Notes: a model not told the origin generated them from the letters alone. A stretch of 64,000 nucleotides of DNA from Paenibacillus stellifer (GCF_000758685.1 NZ_CP009286.1:588501-652500); one strand, 5' to 3'. Counted from the first letter of the stretch, positions 15,633 to 23,833 are shown. Translations and numbers: made by a program.

Positions 15633-16955
15633 ATGAAGATGTGGAGAGAGAAATGGGAGGCTTTGGCCGGGAAATGGGTGTACGCGGCGCTGCTTGGCAC
15701 GCTGGTCAAATGGACGCTGCTGGGCGGGGGAGTGGGCATTCTGGCCGGGACCGCCTCGGCGTTCTTTCTGGAGAGTCTGGATTATGTGACGGGTGTCCGT
15801 CTGGACCATCCCTGGCTGCTGTTCCTGCTGCCGCTGGGCGGCGTGCTGGTCAGTTATCTCTATATGAAATTCGGCGGCAGCAGCGGCAAGGGCAATAATC
15901 TGATTCTGGAGCAGATCAACAACGGAAACGAGACGATCCCGCTGCGAATGGCTCCGCTCGTACTGTTCGGCACGCTGGTAACCCATCTCTTCGGCGGGTC
16001 GGCCGGCCGTGAAGGGACGGCGGTACAGATGGGCGGCAGTCTCGCTGAATGGTTCGGCAGAGCGCTGCGCGTCAGCCCGGCCGACCGCCGGATTTTGCTG
16101 ATCTGCGGCATCAGCGGCGGCTTCGGCTCCATCTTCGGAACGCCTCTTGCGGGCACGGTGTTCGGGCTGGAAGTGCTGGCAATCGGGCTGATCTCGCATG
16201 AGGCGCTGATTCCTGCCTTCGTCGCCAGCTTTATCGGCAATCTCGTAACGACCGAGTTCTGGGGCGTCTCCCATATTCACTACCATATCGGTACAGTTCC
16301 TGCTCTGACGGCAGTGGTCGTCTTCAAGGTTGTGATCGCTTCGGTTCTGTTCGGGCTGGCCAGCACGCTGTTCAGCGAATTGACCCATGCGCTTAAGCGT
16401 TGGTATACGAAGCTGTTCAAGAACCCCATGCTCAAGAGCGCGGTCGGCGGACTTGTGGTGATTGCGCTTGTGTACATCGTCGGAACCCGGGATTATCTGG
16501 GGCTTGGCATTCCGCTGATCCAGCAGTCTTTCACGGAGCTGGTTACGCCGTTTGCCTTTTTGGGCAAGCTGGTGTTTACTTCATTGACGCTCGGGGCGGG
16601 CTTTCAAGGCGGCGAGGTGACGCCGCTGTTCGCGATCGGAGCTACGCTCGGCAACGCGCTGTCCGGCTTCCTGCATCTGTACGCGCCGTTTCTCGCAGGA
16701 CTCGGCTTCATCGCCGTATTCTGCGGGGCGGCCAATACGCCGATCGCCTGCTTCCTGATGGGCATTGAGCTGTTCGGCTCGGAAGCCGCGATCTATATGT
16801 TCATCGCCTGCCTGATCAGCTATCTGTTCTCGGGGCATACCGGCATTTACACCTCGCAGCAGATTGGAACGTCCAAAAGCGCCATCCTCCGCATTCCCGG
16901 GGGCGCGACATTGGGCACGGTCAGGGATCTTATAAAGAAAAACAGGCAGAAATAG
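15633..16955 (+). CDS. Fluoride/proton antiporter of the CLC-F family
   Basis: A 440-residue CLC protein with many hydrophobic helices and no CBS domains. The gating glutamate lies in GREGT (Glu127). The first anion-site segment reads GKGNNL (around 85-90) instead of the chloride-type GSGIP, which is the feature of the CLC-F clade. Other CLC marks are GGFGSIFGTPLAGTVFGLE and GAGFQGGEVTPLFAIGATLGN. It should expel fluoride in exchange for protons. The riboswitch directly upstream is strong independent support. The start chosen is ATG at 15633 with AAAGGA ten bases before; a longer frame would run through the riboswitch terminator and is rejected. Confidence 0.94.
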   Translation: MKMWREKWEALAGKWVYAALLGTLVKWTLLGGGVGILAGTASAFFLESLDYVTGVRLDHPWLLFLLPLGGVLVSYLYMKFGGSSGKGNNLILEQINNGNETIPLRMAPLVLFGTLVTHLFGGSAGREGTAVQMGGSLAEWFGRALRVSPADRRILLICGISGGFGSIFGTPLAGTVFGLEVLAIGLISHEALIPAFVASFIGNLVTTEFWGVSHIHYHIGTVPALTAVVVFKVVIASVLFGLASTLFSELTHALKRWYTKLFKNPMLKSAVGGLVVIALVYIVGTRDYLGLGIPLIQQSFTELVTPFAFLGKLVFTSLTLGAGFQGGEVTPLFAIGATLGNALSGFLHLYAPFLAGLGFIAVFCGAANTPIACFLMGIELFGSEAAIYMFIACLISYLFSGHTGIYTSQQIGTSKSAILRIPGGATLGTVRDLIKKNRQK

Positions 16956-16975
16956 AATAAGCTGCCCGCAAGCGT

Positions 16976-17082
16976 CCAGACTGCCGTCAAGCCCCGGACT
17001 GCCAACAAGCGAAGCATCCAACTGCTGACAAGCCCCCGGACTGCCAACAAGTGAAGAATCCAGACTGCCAACAAGCATTCAG
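16976..17082. repeat. 42-base tandem repeat after the CLC-F gene
   Basis: Two 42-base units (16976-17017 and 17018-17059) and a half unit (17060-17082) share CCA.ACTGC...CAAGCC, CCGGACTGCCAACAAG and GAAG.AT. Each unit itself holds two related 21-base parts with the core ACTGCCAACAAG. Together with the extended -10 at 17126-17133 (TGATATAAT) this fills the 336-base gap before the MarR gene. Function unknown. Confidence 0.7.
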
Positions 17083-17291
17083 GCTTGCAGGTGAAGTCCG
17101 GGCGGTGTGCAAAAAAGGAACGAATGATATAATAAAAGCAACCCTGGGCATCAGGCCGCGCCACGCGGCGCCATCGATGATGAAAGGCCGGGATGGCCCC
17201 GAGGGCGGCTTGCCCGATTGAAGGCTTTCATAACCAGGCCCGTTTCAGAGGGCGCAGTTATTTTCAAGATAGACGAAAGGGAACTTACACT

Positions 17292-17738
17292 ATGGATATG
17301 GCAGAATACGGCGGTCTTGTGACCGGCTGGCTGGCTCTGACGCATATGCAGGCGAACACGGCAGGCAAGCTGGAGCAGGCGCTGCAGGAGAAGCATAAGA
17401 TGTCCCTGAAGGAATTTTATATGCTGCTGTTCTTATCGGAAGCCCCGGGCAAAAAGTTGCGTCTGCAGCAGCTGGAGTCTATGGTGGGCCTCAGCCAGAG
17501 CGCGATGTCCCGGCTGGTCAGCCGGTTTGAAGCCAAAGGCTGCGGCGCGCTCCAGAGGCATATTTGCGAGGCGGACCGCCGGAGTGTCTACACCTCGCTG
17601 ACGCCGCTGGGACAGGAGAAGGTGGACCGGGCGTACGGAACGTTCCAGTCCGTGCTGCTGGAATCGCTGCCTGTCCGGGAGCTTGAGCAGACGCTGCGTG
17701 CGCTGCTGAATGCCAAGAACGCCGATGCCGGCACTTGA
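17292..17738 (+). CDS. MarR family transcriptional regulator
   Basis: A 148-residue winged-helix repressor. The helix-turn-helix lies around residues 50-75 (KLRLQQLESMVGLSQSAMSRLVSRFEAKG) and the wing follows (CEADRRSVYTSLTPLGQEKV). The start is ATG at 17292 with AAAGGGA nine bases upstream; a longer frame lacks a site. Cys65-type residues are not obvious in the sensing helix, although two Cys occur near the wing (GCGALQRHICEAD), which could allow redox control. It is monocistronic, with a TATAAT box at 17128-17133 and a clear terminator after it. The regulated genes are unknown. Confidence 0.85.
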   Translation: MDMAEYGGLVTGWLALTHMQANTAGKLEQALQEKHKMSLKEFYMLLFLSEAPGKKLRLQQLESMVGLSQSAMSRLVSRFEAKGCGALQRHICEADRRSVYTSLTPLGQEKVDRAYGTFQSVLLESLPVRELEQTLRALLNAKNADAGT

Positions 17739-17773
17739 CCTGAAGGCACGGGAATCTGCGGCGCGGTAGCTAA

Positions 17774-17813
17774 GCCCTTGATCCATCAATGTGCTGATGG
17801 GTTAAGGGTTTTA
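17774..17813 (+). terminator. Terminator after the MarR gene
   Basis: CCCTTGATCCATCA pairs with TGATGGGTTAAGGG (one wobble and one mismatch) and ends in TTTTAA. Confidence 0.75.
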
Positions 17814-17834
17814 ACATTTCAGGAGGTTAACGGA

Positions 17835-18200
17835 ATGAAAGATCGGGAGAATGAATCGGCGTACATCCAGCAGCATCTGGCGAACGAGCGGACTTACCTG
17901 GCCTGGATACGGACGGCGATTGCTTTGGTGGGTCTTGGGTTTCTGGCGGCGGGGCTTGTGTTCCGCGAAAGCCGGTACAGCGGAGTCGGCCATATCACGG
18001 CTGCGGTTGCCGGCATTCTGTCGGTGCTTCTTGGCGGCGGAGTGGTGGCGGGAGCGACCATAGATTATTTGCGCAAAAGAGAGGGGATCAACAAAGGACA
18101 GTTTGTGTCCGCCTCCTTGTTGATTCGTGTGCTGTTCATCAGTCTCAGCGTGATCGAGATGCTGCTGATTGTGCTCGTCATCTTGATGCTGGTTGCGTAG
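17835..18200 (+). CDS. DUF202 (YidH-type) membrane protein
   Basis: A 121-residue protein with the family hallmark NERTYLAWIRTAIALVGLGF near residue 20, then a second helix (ITAAVAGILSVLLGGGVVAG) and a third (LIRVLFISLSVIEMLLIVLVILML). The DUF202 family includes E. coli YidG/YidH and parts of vacuolar transporter chaperones, and its function is not settled. The ATG at 17835 has AGGAGG eight bases upstream. It is monocistronic, between the MarR terminator and its own terminator at 18238. Confidence 0.85.
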   Translation: MKDRENESAYIQQHLANERTYLAWIRTAIALVGLGFLAAGLVFRESRYSGVGHITAAVAGILSVLLGGGVVAGATIDYLRKREGINKGQFVSASLLIRVLFISLSVIEMLLIVLVILMLVA

Positions 18201-18237
18201 CTATTTCTCTAATATGACAGCAGGAATGCAGTGAGGA

Positions 18238-18270
18238 AACGGTCTCTCCCTGAAGGGAGGGGCCGTTTTT
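18238..18270 (+). terminator. Terminator after the DUF202 gene
   Basis: AACGGTCTCTCCC pairs with GGGAGGGGCCGTT (two wobbles) around a TGAA loop and runs into TTTTT. Confidence 0.8.
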
Positions 18271-18307
18271 CCATTGGCGGCGGAAATGCTTTTCTTGGTC
18301 ACCGGAT

Positions 18308-18487
18308 ACTGCGCTTGCTGGCGCGGGAGCCGGATGCTTCAGATCGCTGAAGGAAGCGGCCAAGAAGCTGGCAGAGGGTGATCGGACCCTGCAGCCGTCC
18401 GCGTCCAGGCATGAGGCGTACAACGGGCTCTACGAACGCTACCGCCGGATTTACTCTGCGCTCAACGCCTATTACCGGGGCGAGTGA
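18308..18487 (+). pseudogene. C-terminal remnant of an FGGY-family carbohydrate kinase
   Basis: Without a start codon, the frame ending at TGA 18485 reads TALAGAGAGCFRSLKEAAKK, then LAEGDRTLQPSASRHEAYNG and LYERYRRIYSALNAYYRGE. This is the normal C-terminus of FGGY sugar kinases (xylulokinase/ribulokinase group), where a GAG..GSxxEA helix is followed by P...Y..LY..Y..IY..L. The preceding 35 bases still encode nothing like the ATPase core, and the DUF202 terminator lies just upstream. The rest of the gene has been lost, so it is a degraded relic. The exact sugar specificity cannot be told from this tail. Confidence 0.7.
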
Positions 18488-18627
18488 CTGGACGGCTTGA
18501 TTCACTAAGGGCGGATTTCCCTGGGAACAGCGGTTGCCATGAGAAGACTTTCTTGTTCTGTTCCTGAAATCCTTTATAATGGGAACATCAAGCGGAGGGG
18601 CTTCCGGACCGCCCAAAGGAGAGAATT

Positions 18628-18807
18628 ATGAAGGGTAAAAATGTGCTTGCCGTCGCCGTCTCGATCCTGCTGATTGTCATCAGCAGCCAGATTCCGTCGG
18701 AGAAATCCGCCATGCTCGGCGTCGTTCAGCAGCTTCTGCTGGGCGTCGGCCTGATCGGCTGCCTGCTGGCGATGTGGAGATTCATCAAAGGCGGGAAGAA
18801 GAGCTGA
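18628..18807 (+). CDS. Small 59-residue membrane protein
   Basis: A short gene with AAAGGAG eight bases before its ATG. The product begins MKGKNVLAVAVSILLIVISS, then a polar turn with QIPSEKS, then a second hydrophobic helix (LGVVQQLLLGVGLIGCLLAMW) and ends in a basic tail (RFIKGGKKS). Two helices with positive ends suggest a hairpin in the membrane. I do not recognise a family. A strong terminator follows 30 bases after the stop, which supports a real, monocistronic gene. Confidence 0.7.
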   Translation: MKGKNVLAVAVSILLIVISSQIPSEKSAMLGVVQQLLLGVGLIGCLLAMWRFIKGGKKS

Positions 18808-18838
18808 AGGCTATGGCTATGGCCATGGCCTGAACAAG

Positions 18839-18885
18839 AAAATGGTGTCCTGCCGTCATCAGTGATGGCGGAGGACACCATTTTT
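18839..18885 (+). terminator. Strong terminator after the small membrane protein
   Basis: AAATGGTGTCCT and AGGACACCATTTTT pair, with an inner stem CCGTCATCA/TGATGGCGG. The T run makes it a classic rho-independent terminator. It may also serve the convergent MFS gene. Confidence 0.85.
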
Positions 18886-19047
18886 GGTTTCTCGCTAATA
18901 AGGCTTGAAATGGATGTTGAGCTTGAGATATGAACGTATCGCACACCTTAAGTTCATATAACAACTGAGTTGGATGACATTGGCATGGATAATGATGTAT
19001 TCTGCACGGACTGCTTACCGAGGGACAGGCGGCAGGCGCGGCTTTTT

Positions 19048-20241
19048 TTAAGACAAGCTCTCCAGTGCGGATTCCTTAACCGGCTTCTGCAGGCGGTGAT
19101 GCAGGAAGTAATAGAAGATCAGCGCCAGCGAGGTGATGAGGCCCGCGCACAGATACATCTTCCGGTAATCGGTCCGCGCGGCGATGATGCCGAGCAGGTA
19201 GGAGCCGAGGCCGAAGCCGAGATCGAACAGTACGAAATAGGTGCTGGTTGCCAGCGCGCGCCGGTGCATCGGAGCGGACTGGATGGCCAGCGTCTGGAAG
19301 CTCGGCAGAATGGCGCCGTACCCGAGGCCGACCAGACCGGCGGTTGCCAGAAAAGCGGGGGCCGTCGTAACCCGGCTCAGCCAGATCATGCCGATCATGA
19401 ACAGCAAGATGCCGGGATACACGAGAATATGCGCGCCTCTCCGGTCATACAGACGCCCGGTGAAGGGACGGGAGATCAGCACCAGCGCCGCGAACACGAT
19501 GAAGAAATAGCTGGCGACATTCCCCAGCCCTATCGATTTGGCATAGACGGAAATAAACGTCGACATGGAGCCGTAGGCGAAGGCCAGCACGAAGCCCGAC
19601 AGCGACACCGGAATAGCTTTAAATTCGAAGTACCGCCGGATATTCCAGCTGCCTAGCGTGTCCGGCCGGGATACGCGGGGAGGAATTTGAGCGAGCAGGC
19701 CGAAGACTCCGGCAAGCACGGCGAAGACGCTGATCGCAGCGAACAGGACCCGGTAGCTCAGGTATTCGGTAATCGTCAGGCCGATATAAGGGCCGATAAC
19801 CATCGCCAGGCTCATGAACAGCGTGAAGTAGCCGATCCCTTCTCCCTTGCGCTTCTCCGGAATGAGGTCGAGCACGACGGCCGAGGTAGCGGTGGCGGCG
19901 ATGCCGAAGGAGATGCCATGAACGAAGCGCAGCGCGAGCAGCATCCCGTAGCTGTGCACCAGCAGGTACAGCACGGAGCAGACCGCGAACAGCAGCAGCG
20001 AACCCGCGATAATCCCCTTTCGGCTTATTTCGTCCAGCCAGCGCCCTGTAAGCGGACGGACGATGACGGCGGCGATGACGAATACGGTCGTCACAAGCCC
20101 GATATTTTGCCCGCTCCCCTTAAGCTCTCCCAGCACGAAGGAAGGCAGCGTCACGACAAGAATGTAGAAGGTGGTAAAAATAAAAAAACTGCTGAAGCAT
20201 ATCGACAGAAAATGACGGTTCCACAAACGCTCTTTCTCCAA
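19048..20241 (-). CDS. MFS transporter (12 TM, drug-efflux type)
   Basis: A 397-residue protein with twelve hydrophobic helices. Visible family marks are the loop 2-3 motif RPLTGRWLDEISRK, its second-half counterpart SRPFTGRLYDRRG, and RFVHGISFGIAATATSAVVLDLIP. The layout resembles the YfcJ/YhhS and tetracycline-like exporters, but the substrate is not known. It starts at TTG 20241 with a purine-rich stretch (AGAAGAGAG) upstream, a modest site. A promoter is seen 40-65 bases before the start. It is divergent from the LCP gene. Confidence 0.86.
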   Translation of the reverse strand: MEKERLWNRHFLSICFSSFFIFTTFYILVVTLPSFVLGELKGSGQNIGLVTTVFVIAAVIVRPLTGRWLDEISRKGIIAGSLLLFAVCSVLYLLVHSYGMLLALRFVHGISFGIAATATSAVVLDLIPEKRKGEGIGYFTLFMSLAMVIGPYIGLTITEYLSYRVLFAAISVFAVLAGVFGLLAQIPPRVSRPDTLGSWNIRRYFEFKAIPVSLSGFVLAFAYGSMSTFISVYAKSIGLGNVASYFFIVFAALVLISRPFTGRLYDRRGAHILVYPGILLFMIGMIWLSRVTTAPAFLATAGLVGLGYGAILPSFQTLAIQSAPMHRRALATSTYFVLFDLGFGLGSYLLGIIAARTDYRKMYLCAGLITSLALIFYYFLHHRLQKPVKESALESLS

Positions 20242-20279
20242 ATGTCTCTCTTCTTTCTCTATAAATAGTTGTTATGACA

Positions 20280-20314
20280 AGCATATCAGAAATACCGATC
20301 TTGTCAAATTGACA
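20280..20314 (-). promoter_or_regulatory. Promoter with palindrome for the MFS gene
   Basis: On the minus strand TTGACA (20302-20307) and TATGCT (20280-20285) are 16 bases apart. The -35 sits in the perfect inverted repeat TGTCA-AAT-TGACA (20302-20314), a plausible repressor site. Confidence 0.55.
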
Positions 20315-20535
20315 TTTTCCATAAACAAGCCTCCAGGATTCGTAGGAATAAGGCATAAATGATAGAGTCCAGCCGAATACAGACAGTCAATGATCAGCCT
20401 ATCCAGCTGCTAATTCCCTTCGCAGACGACCAGAATATTGTGGAATAAAGGATTTATTTGTAAAATGGAGAAGAAGGCTGTTGCAATCTTTTTAAAATAT
20501 ATGAAATTATTCCATCAGAAAGGTATCCCCTCAAA

Positions 20536-21588
20536 ATGAAAAATAGCAATGAAGGAAAGTCGTCATTAAGCAGAACAGGCAGGAAGAAGACAAGAAGAAA
20601 GCATAAAAAAAGAACGAATCGGTGGTCCTTTATACTTGGTCTGGTCCTAGTCTTGGGTTTGTTATCCTTTTTGTTCAGAAAAGAATTAATGGTGCTGGGC
20701 TTTAATATGATTCTTGCCCCATCTGTCGAAAAAACATTAAAACACTCCTATGTTCCGCTCAAGGAAGACGGCCAACAAAAAGTAGAGAACCAGTCGCCTT
20801 TCTCTCTGTTACTGCTCGGGACCGATCAGCGGAAGAATGAAAACGGGCTCTCTGATTCTATTATCTATACCGTTATTCGTCCCAAAGACAATAAAGCTCT
20901 GTTCATCTCGATTCCGCGTGATTCATACACAGAAATTATAGGGGCAGAGAAGATTAAGGGCGCGCGAAAAAATACGAAGATCAATGCCGCACATTCGTAT
21001 GGAGGCCCGCAAATGGCTGTGGATACCGTTGAAAATTTGTTGAATGAGCCCGTTAATTACTATGCGACTATTAATTTCAATGGGCTTGTGGAAGTTGTGG
21101 ATGCCGTTGGAGGAGTAGAGCTTCCGGTAACCAAGCTTCTTGAGAATAAAAACCCGCTGCATGAGAAGCTCAGGGTTGAACCCAATAAACCGATCTATTC
21201 CGGAAAAGAAGCGTTAATGTATGTCAGATACCGCGAGGACTCGGATTTTAATCGAACGGAGCGGCAAAGGATTTTTCTCAAGGCAATGCTTGAGCGGATG
21301 AGAAAACTCAACAATTTAGCCAATATCCCCAAAATCATCGAAATGGCCGGAGAAAATTTCAAAACCAACATGCAGCCGGAGTTTGTTCTGGCTCTTGCCC
21401 AACAGGCAATACTTGAAGGGAGTTCGCCTGCAATTACAAGTCATATGCTGCAAGGGGAAGGCAGGAACACAGATCAATGGTACTACATTCTGGATGAGGA
21501 CGATGTAAAACATACGCATGATGTTATTGAGCAATGGCTTGATCCCGAAGCGACAGGTGCGGATTTGGTCACGACATTTAGCAATTGA
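20536..21588 (+). CDS. LytR-CpsA-Psr (LCP) family cell-wall polymer ligase
   Basis: A 350-residue protein with a Lys/Arg-rich cytoplasmic start (GRKKTRRKHKKRTNR), one membrane helix (WSFILGLVLVLGLLSFLF) and an external LCP domain. Family motifs are LLLLGTDQR, SDSIIYTVIRPKDNKALFISIPRDSY, KINAAHSYGG and YVRYREDSDFNRTERQR, which hold the Arg and Asp residues binding polyprenyl pyrophosphate. It should attach teichoic-acid-like or other glycopolymers to peptidoglycan. The gene and its flanks are clearly AT-richer than the neighbours, suggesting different origin or constraint. The RBS (AAAGGT, 11-12 bases from ATG) is weak. Confidence 0.88.
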   Translation: MKNSNEGKSSLSRTGRKKTRRKHKKRTNRWSFILGLVLVLGLLSFLFRKELMVLGFNMILAPSVEKTLKHSYVPLKEDGQQKVENQSPFSLLLLGTDQRKNENGLSDSIIYTVIRPKDNKALFISIPRDSYTEIIGAEKIKGARKNTKINAAHSYGGPQMAVDTVENLLNEPVNYYATINFNGLVEVVDAVGGVELPVTKLLENKNPLHEKLRVEPNKPIYSGKEALMYVRYREDSDFNRTERQRIFLKAMLERMRKLNNLANIPKIIEMAGENFKTNMQPEFVLALAQQAILEGSSPAITSHMLQGEGRNTDQWYYILDEDDVKHTHDVIEQWLDPEATGADLVTTFSN

Positions 21589-21618
21589 ATAATAACCTCC
21601 TCGTCTCGAAAAAAGAGG

Positions 21619-21650
21619 TTGACCCTGACACCAGTGTCAGGGTTTATAAT
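21619..21650 (+). promoter_or_regulatory. MerR-type promoter with 20-base spacer and perfect dyad
   Basis: TTGACC (21619-21624) and TATAAT (21645-21650) are 20 bases apart, too far for unaided polymerase. Between them lies the perfect inverted repeat ACCCTGACAC-CA-GTGTCAGGGT (21622-21643). Overlong spacer plus central dyad is the signature of a MerR-activated promoter. The message would have a leader of about 125 bases before the merR-like gene. Confidence 0.85.
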
Positions 21651-21781
21651 AACCCTATCCTGATCGATGGCTTACCGCATTGCTCAGGAATCGTTCGCAA
21701 GATGCCGTCTGTTTGGCGCAGGCTGAGCATGAAAATGGCATCCGCATCCCAACATTCTCATTGAATCCGGAGAGAACTGTT

Positions 21782-22150
21782 ATGAAAATAAGCGAGCTCG
21801 CGCAAAAGACCGGCGTCAGCGTCCGGTCGCTGAGATACTATGAACTGCAAGGTCTGCTTGTCCCGGTCCGTCAGGCCAACGGTTACCGGGAGTATTCGCC
21901 GCTTGCCGTGGAGACGGTGGAGACAATCAAGCTGTACCTGAATCTGGGATTGTCAACGGAGGAAATCGCAGGGTTTCTGAACTGCGTTCTGAAGAATAAG
22001 GAGGCGTTCTGCACGGAAGTGATGCCCCTATATGAATCGAAGCTTGCCGATATTGAGCGCCAGCTGCATCAGTTGACGCAAATCAAGCACAATCTGGAAG
22101 AGCGAATAGCCTCCATCCGGAAGGAGCAGGAGGAATCAAGGGAAGGATGA
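21782..22150 (+). CDS. MerR family transcriptional regulator
   Basis: A 122-residue regulator. The N-terminal winged helix (MKISELAQKTGVSVRSLRYYELQGLLVPVRQANGYREYS) is followed by the linker helix and a dimerisation coiled coil (LADIERQLHQLTQIKHNLEERIASIRKEQEE). Two Cys lie after the HTH (FLNCVLKNKEAFC), spaced by nine residues. They could sense metal or redox state, although this is not the classical MerR or SoxR arrangement. It probably binds the dyad at 21622-21643 and drives its own operon with the thioredoxin seven bases downstream. An earlier in-frame start at 21680 has no RBS. Confidence 0.87.
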   Translation: MKISELAQKTGVSVRSLRYYELQGLLVPVRQANGYREYSPLAVETVETIKLYLNLGLSTEEIAGFLNCVLKNKEAFCTEVMPLYESKLADIERQLHQLTQIKHNLEERIASIRKEQEESREG

Positions 22151-22157
22151 TGGACAA

Positions 22158-22481
22158 ATGGCAATTCAACATGCGGAAAGTGCCGAAGGGCTGCGGGAAA
22201 AAGTAAAAAGCGGCGGTCTCGTTCTTGTCGATTATGGCGCGGAATGGTGCGCGCCCTGCCGGAATCTGACGCCGATTCTGGAGGATCTGTCCCGGGAATA
22301 CGACGGTGCGGTATCGATCGTGAAGGTGGACTGCGACGAGCTGCCCGAGCTTGCGGCGGAAGCGGGCGTCATGGGCATGCCGACCGTCGTCGTCTACAAA
22401 GGCGGGCAGCCCGTAGAGAAGCTCGTCGGTCTAAGCCCTAAGCCTGTCTATACCGGCGTGATAAGCCGTTATTTGAACTAA
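22158..22481 (+). CDS. Thioredoxin with WCAPC active site
   Basis: A 107-residue thioredoxin fold. The active site is W30-C-A-P-C34 instead of the usual WCGPC. The cis-proline loop is GMPTVVVYKGG and the D in the buried region (LVDYGAEW) is present. It should reduce protein disulfides, with a shifted potential due to Ala. The ATG at 22158 has AAGGATGATGG upstream. It is second in an operon with a MerR regulator, so it is probably induced by thiol or metal stress. The main housekeeping thioredoxin is likely elsewhere. Confidence 0.9.
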   Translation: MAIQHAESAEGLREKVKSGGLVLVDYGAEWCAPCRNLTPILEDLSREYDGAVSIVKVDCDELPELAAEAGVMGMPTVVVYKGGQPVEKLVGLSPKPVYTGVISRYLN

Positions 22482-22625
22482 CTGGCAAGATGGGCCGTAA
22501 GGGACCGAGGCGTACCAAGCCAGGTCTCATGAAACCAAAGGGGCACAGGACAAATACATGCAAGGCTGGAGCGATCAGGACTGAGGCCCGCAGGGCCAGG
22601 TGCGGAGAGCCCGGTCATAAATAAT

Positions 22626-22668
22626 AAGGCGGAGGAGCGTTTAGCAGCGTTCCTTCGCCTTGTTTTGT
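22626..22668 (+). terminator. Terminator between thioredoxin and CHAD genes
   Basis: AAGGCGGAGGAGCG pairs with CGTTCCTTCGCCTT (one mismatch) and ends in GTTTTG. It lies 145 bases after the thioredoxin stop, in a gene-free stretch. Confidence 0.65.
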
Positions 22669-22763
22669 CCGCCCCGGATAGTGGCGCCAGCCTCAAGCCG
22701 TCTGCCAACGATATGCCGCTCTATGTGCGGGAATGCGCGTACGGATGGATGCTCCTCCCCCCT

Positions 22764-23687
22764 TCAGCTCTCCGGCTGCGTCGGAGCCTGAGCTAGTCCG
22801 CTGTCCGAAGATGGCGAGAAGGGAATGATCGTATTGTTCCGAAGCGCATCTTCAAGCTCATTGCGGAGCGAATGCAGGAACTTGTCCCAGGCTTTGGGCG
22901 AGACCTCCAGCTCATCTGGTTCCAGCTTGCCCATCGTCTTCAGCATCACGTTCTTGTCGGTGATTTCCCCGAGCTTGGATTGAATCTCCTTATAGATTTC
23001 TTCGGAAGCGTAAAATTTCCGGTCCAGCGCAAAGGACGCCGAGCCGGCCGTATAGCGGATACGTTTGGCGATAATGCGCAGCCGGTGAAGCTCGTCCATC
23101 GCTTCTCCGGAAGACGCCCAGTCTCCTTTAAAAAGCTCCCGGCAGCGCTTCTTCTGCTGCTCGAAAGCAACCTCCAGCTCGCGCAGCGAAATGTTGATGT
23201 CCTTATTCTGCAGCAGAGAGGGCAGCTGCTCCTTCACGAAGGCATTCCATCTGCCGTCCAGCCCGGCTCCAAGCAGGGGAGGCAGCTTCCTGGACAGCTT
23301 GCGCCGCATAGACTTGCGCCCGGCTTTCTGGCTGCGGAGAACCGCCTTCAGCACCTTGGCGGTTTTGCGTTCGCCGTTCTGCTTGGCGGTCTTGCGGCGC
23401 ACGCGGAGGGCCTGGATCTGCACATCGGCGTCCCTGACCTTCCCGAGCGTTTTCTGCGCGCGTTTGAAGTCCCCGCGAAGCCCGGCTTCATCCTCGGGAT
23501 CGAGAAATGAGAGGAGCGTGAGCAGCTTCCGGCTGCTCACGCGCGCCTGATGGACGGCCTCCTTGTCGTAGTCCTCCAGCGCCTGACGGCCGTATTGGAG
23601 AAATTCGGCGCACAGCTCCGCCAAGGCCTGCTCCCAGTGCTCCGCTCCTTTGGCCCGCGAACTCTGGACGGTTATGCCGGTTGTCAT
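22764..23687 (-). CDS. CHAD domain protein
   Basis: A 307-residue all-alpha CHAD protein. It has the two conserved His segments EAVHQARVSSRKLLTLLSFL and MDELHRLRIIAKRIRYTAG, plus many surface Lys/Arg (KAGRKSMRRKLSRK). CHAD domains bind polyphosphate through these basic helices. Unlike many relatives it has no CYTH domain, so it is a stand-alone CHAD protein and may locate to polyphosphate granules. The start is ATG 23687 with AGGAG eight bases before; the GTG three codons earlier overlaps that site. It is monocistronic and divergent from lipL. Confidence 0.88.
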   Translation of the reverse strand: MTTGITVQSSRAKGAEHWEQALAELCAEFLQYGRQALEDYDKEAVHQARVSSRKLLTLLSFLDPEDEAGLRGDFKRAQKTLGKVRDADVQIQALRVRRKTAKQNGERKTAKVLKAVLRSQKAGRKSMRRKLSRKLPPLLGAGLDGRWNAFVKEQLPSLLQNKDINISLRELEVAFEQQKKRCRELFKGDWASSGEAMDELHRLRIIAKRIRYTAGSASFALDRKFYASEEIYKEIQSKLGEITDKNVMLKTMGKLEPDELEVSPKAWDKFLHSLRNELEDALRNNTIIPFSPSSDSGLAQAPTQPES

Positions 23688-23804
23688 CGTTATCACTCCT
23701 AAATGGATGCCGCCCAGAGGGGCACACCATGATTCTTCCCCGGTATATCCCGGGGCGGCGATTTTCTGGGGCCTCCCTTGACTGTATGGGCGGTCACTAA
23801 TGTT

Positions 23805-23833
23805 TTGCGGCGGGGCTGCAAATCCGCTACAAT
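23805..23833 (+). promoter_or_regulatory. Probable promoter for lipL
   Basis: TTGCGG (23805-23810) and TACAAT (23828-23833) with 17 bases between. This lies in the 322-base gap before lipL, which otherwise holds no recognisable feature. Confidence 0.45.

Noticed and set aside
22478-22708. 76-residue minus-strand frame between the thioredoxin and CHAD genes
   Set aside because: It crosses a terminator hairpin and has no recognisable composition or start site.
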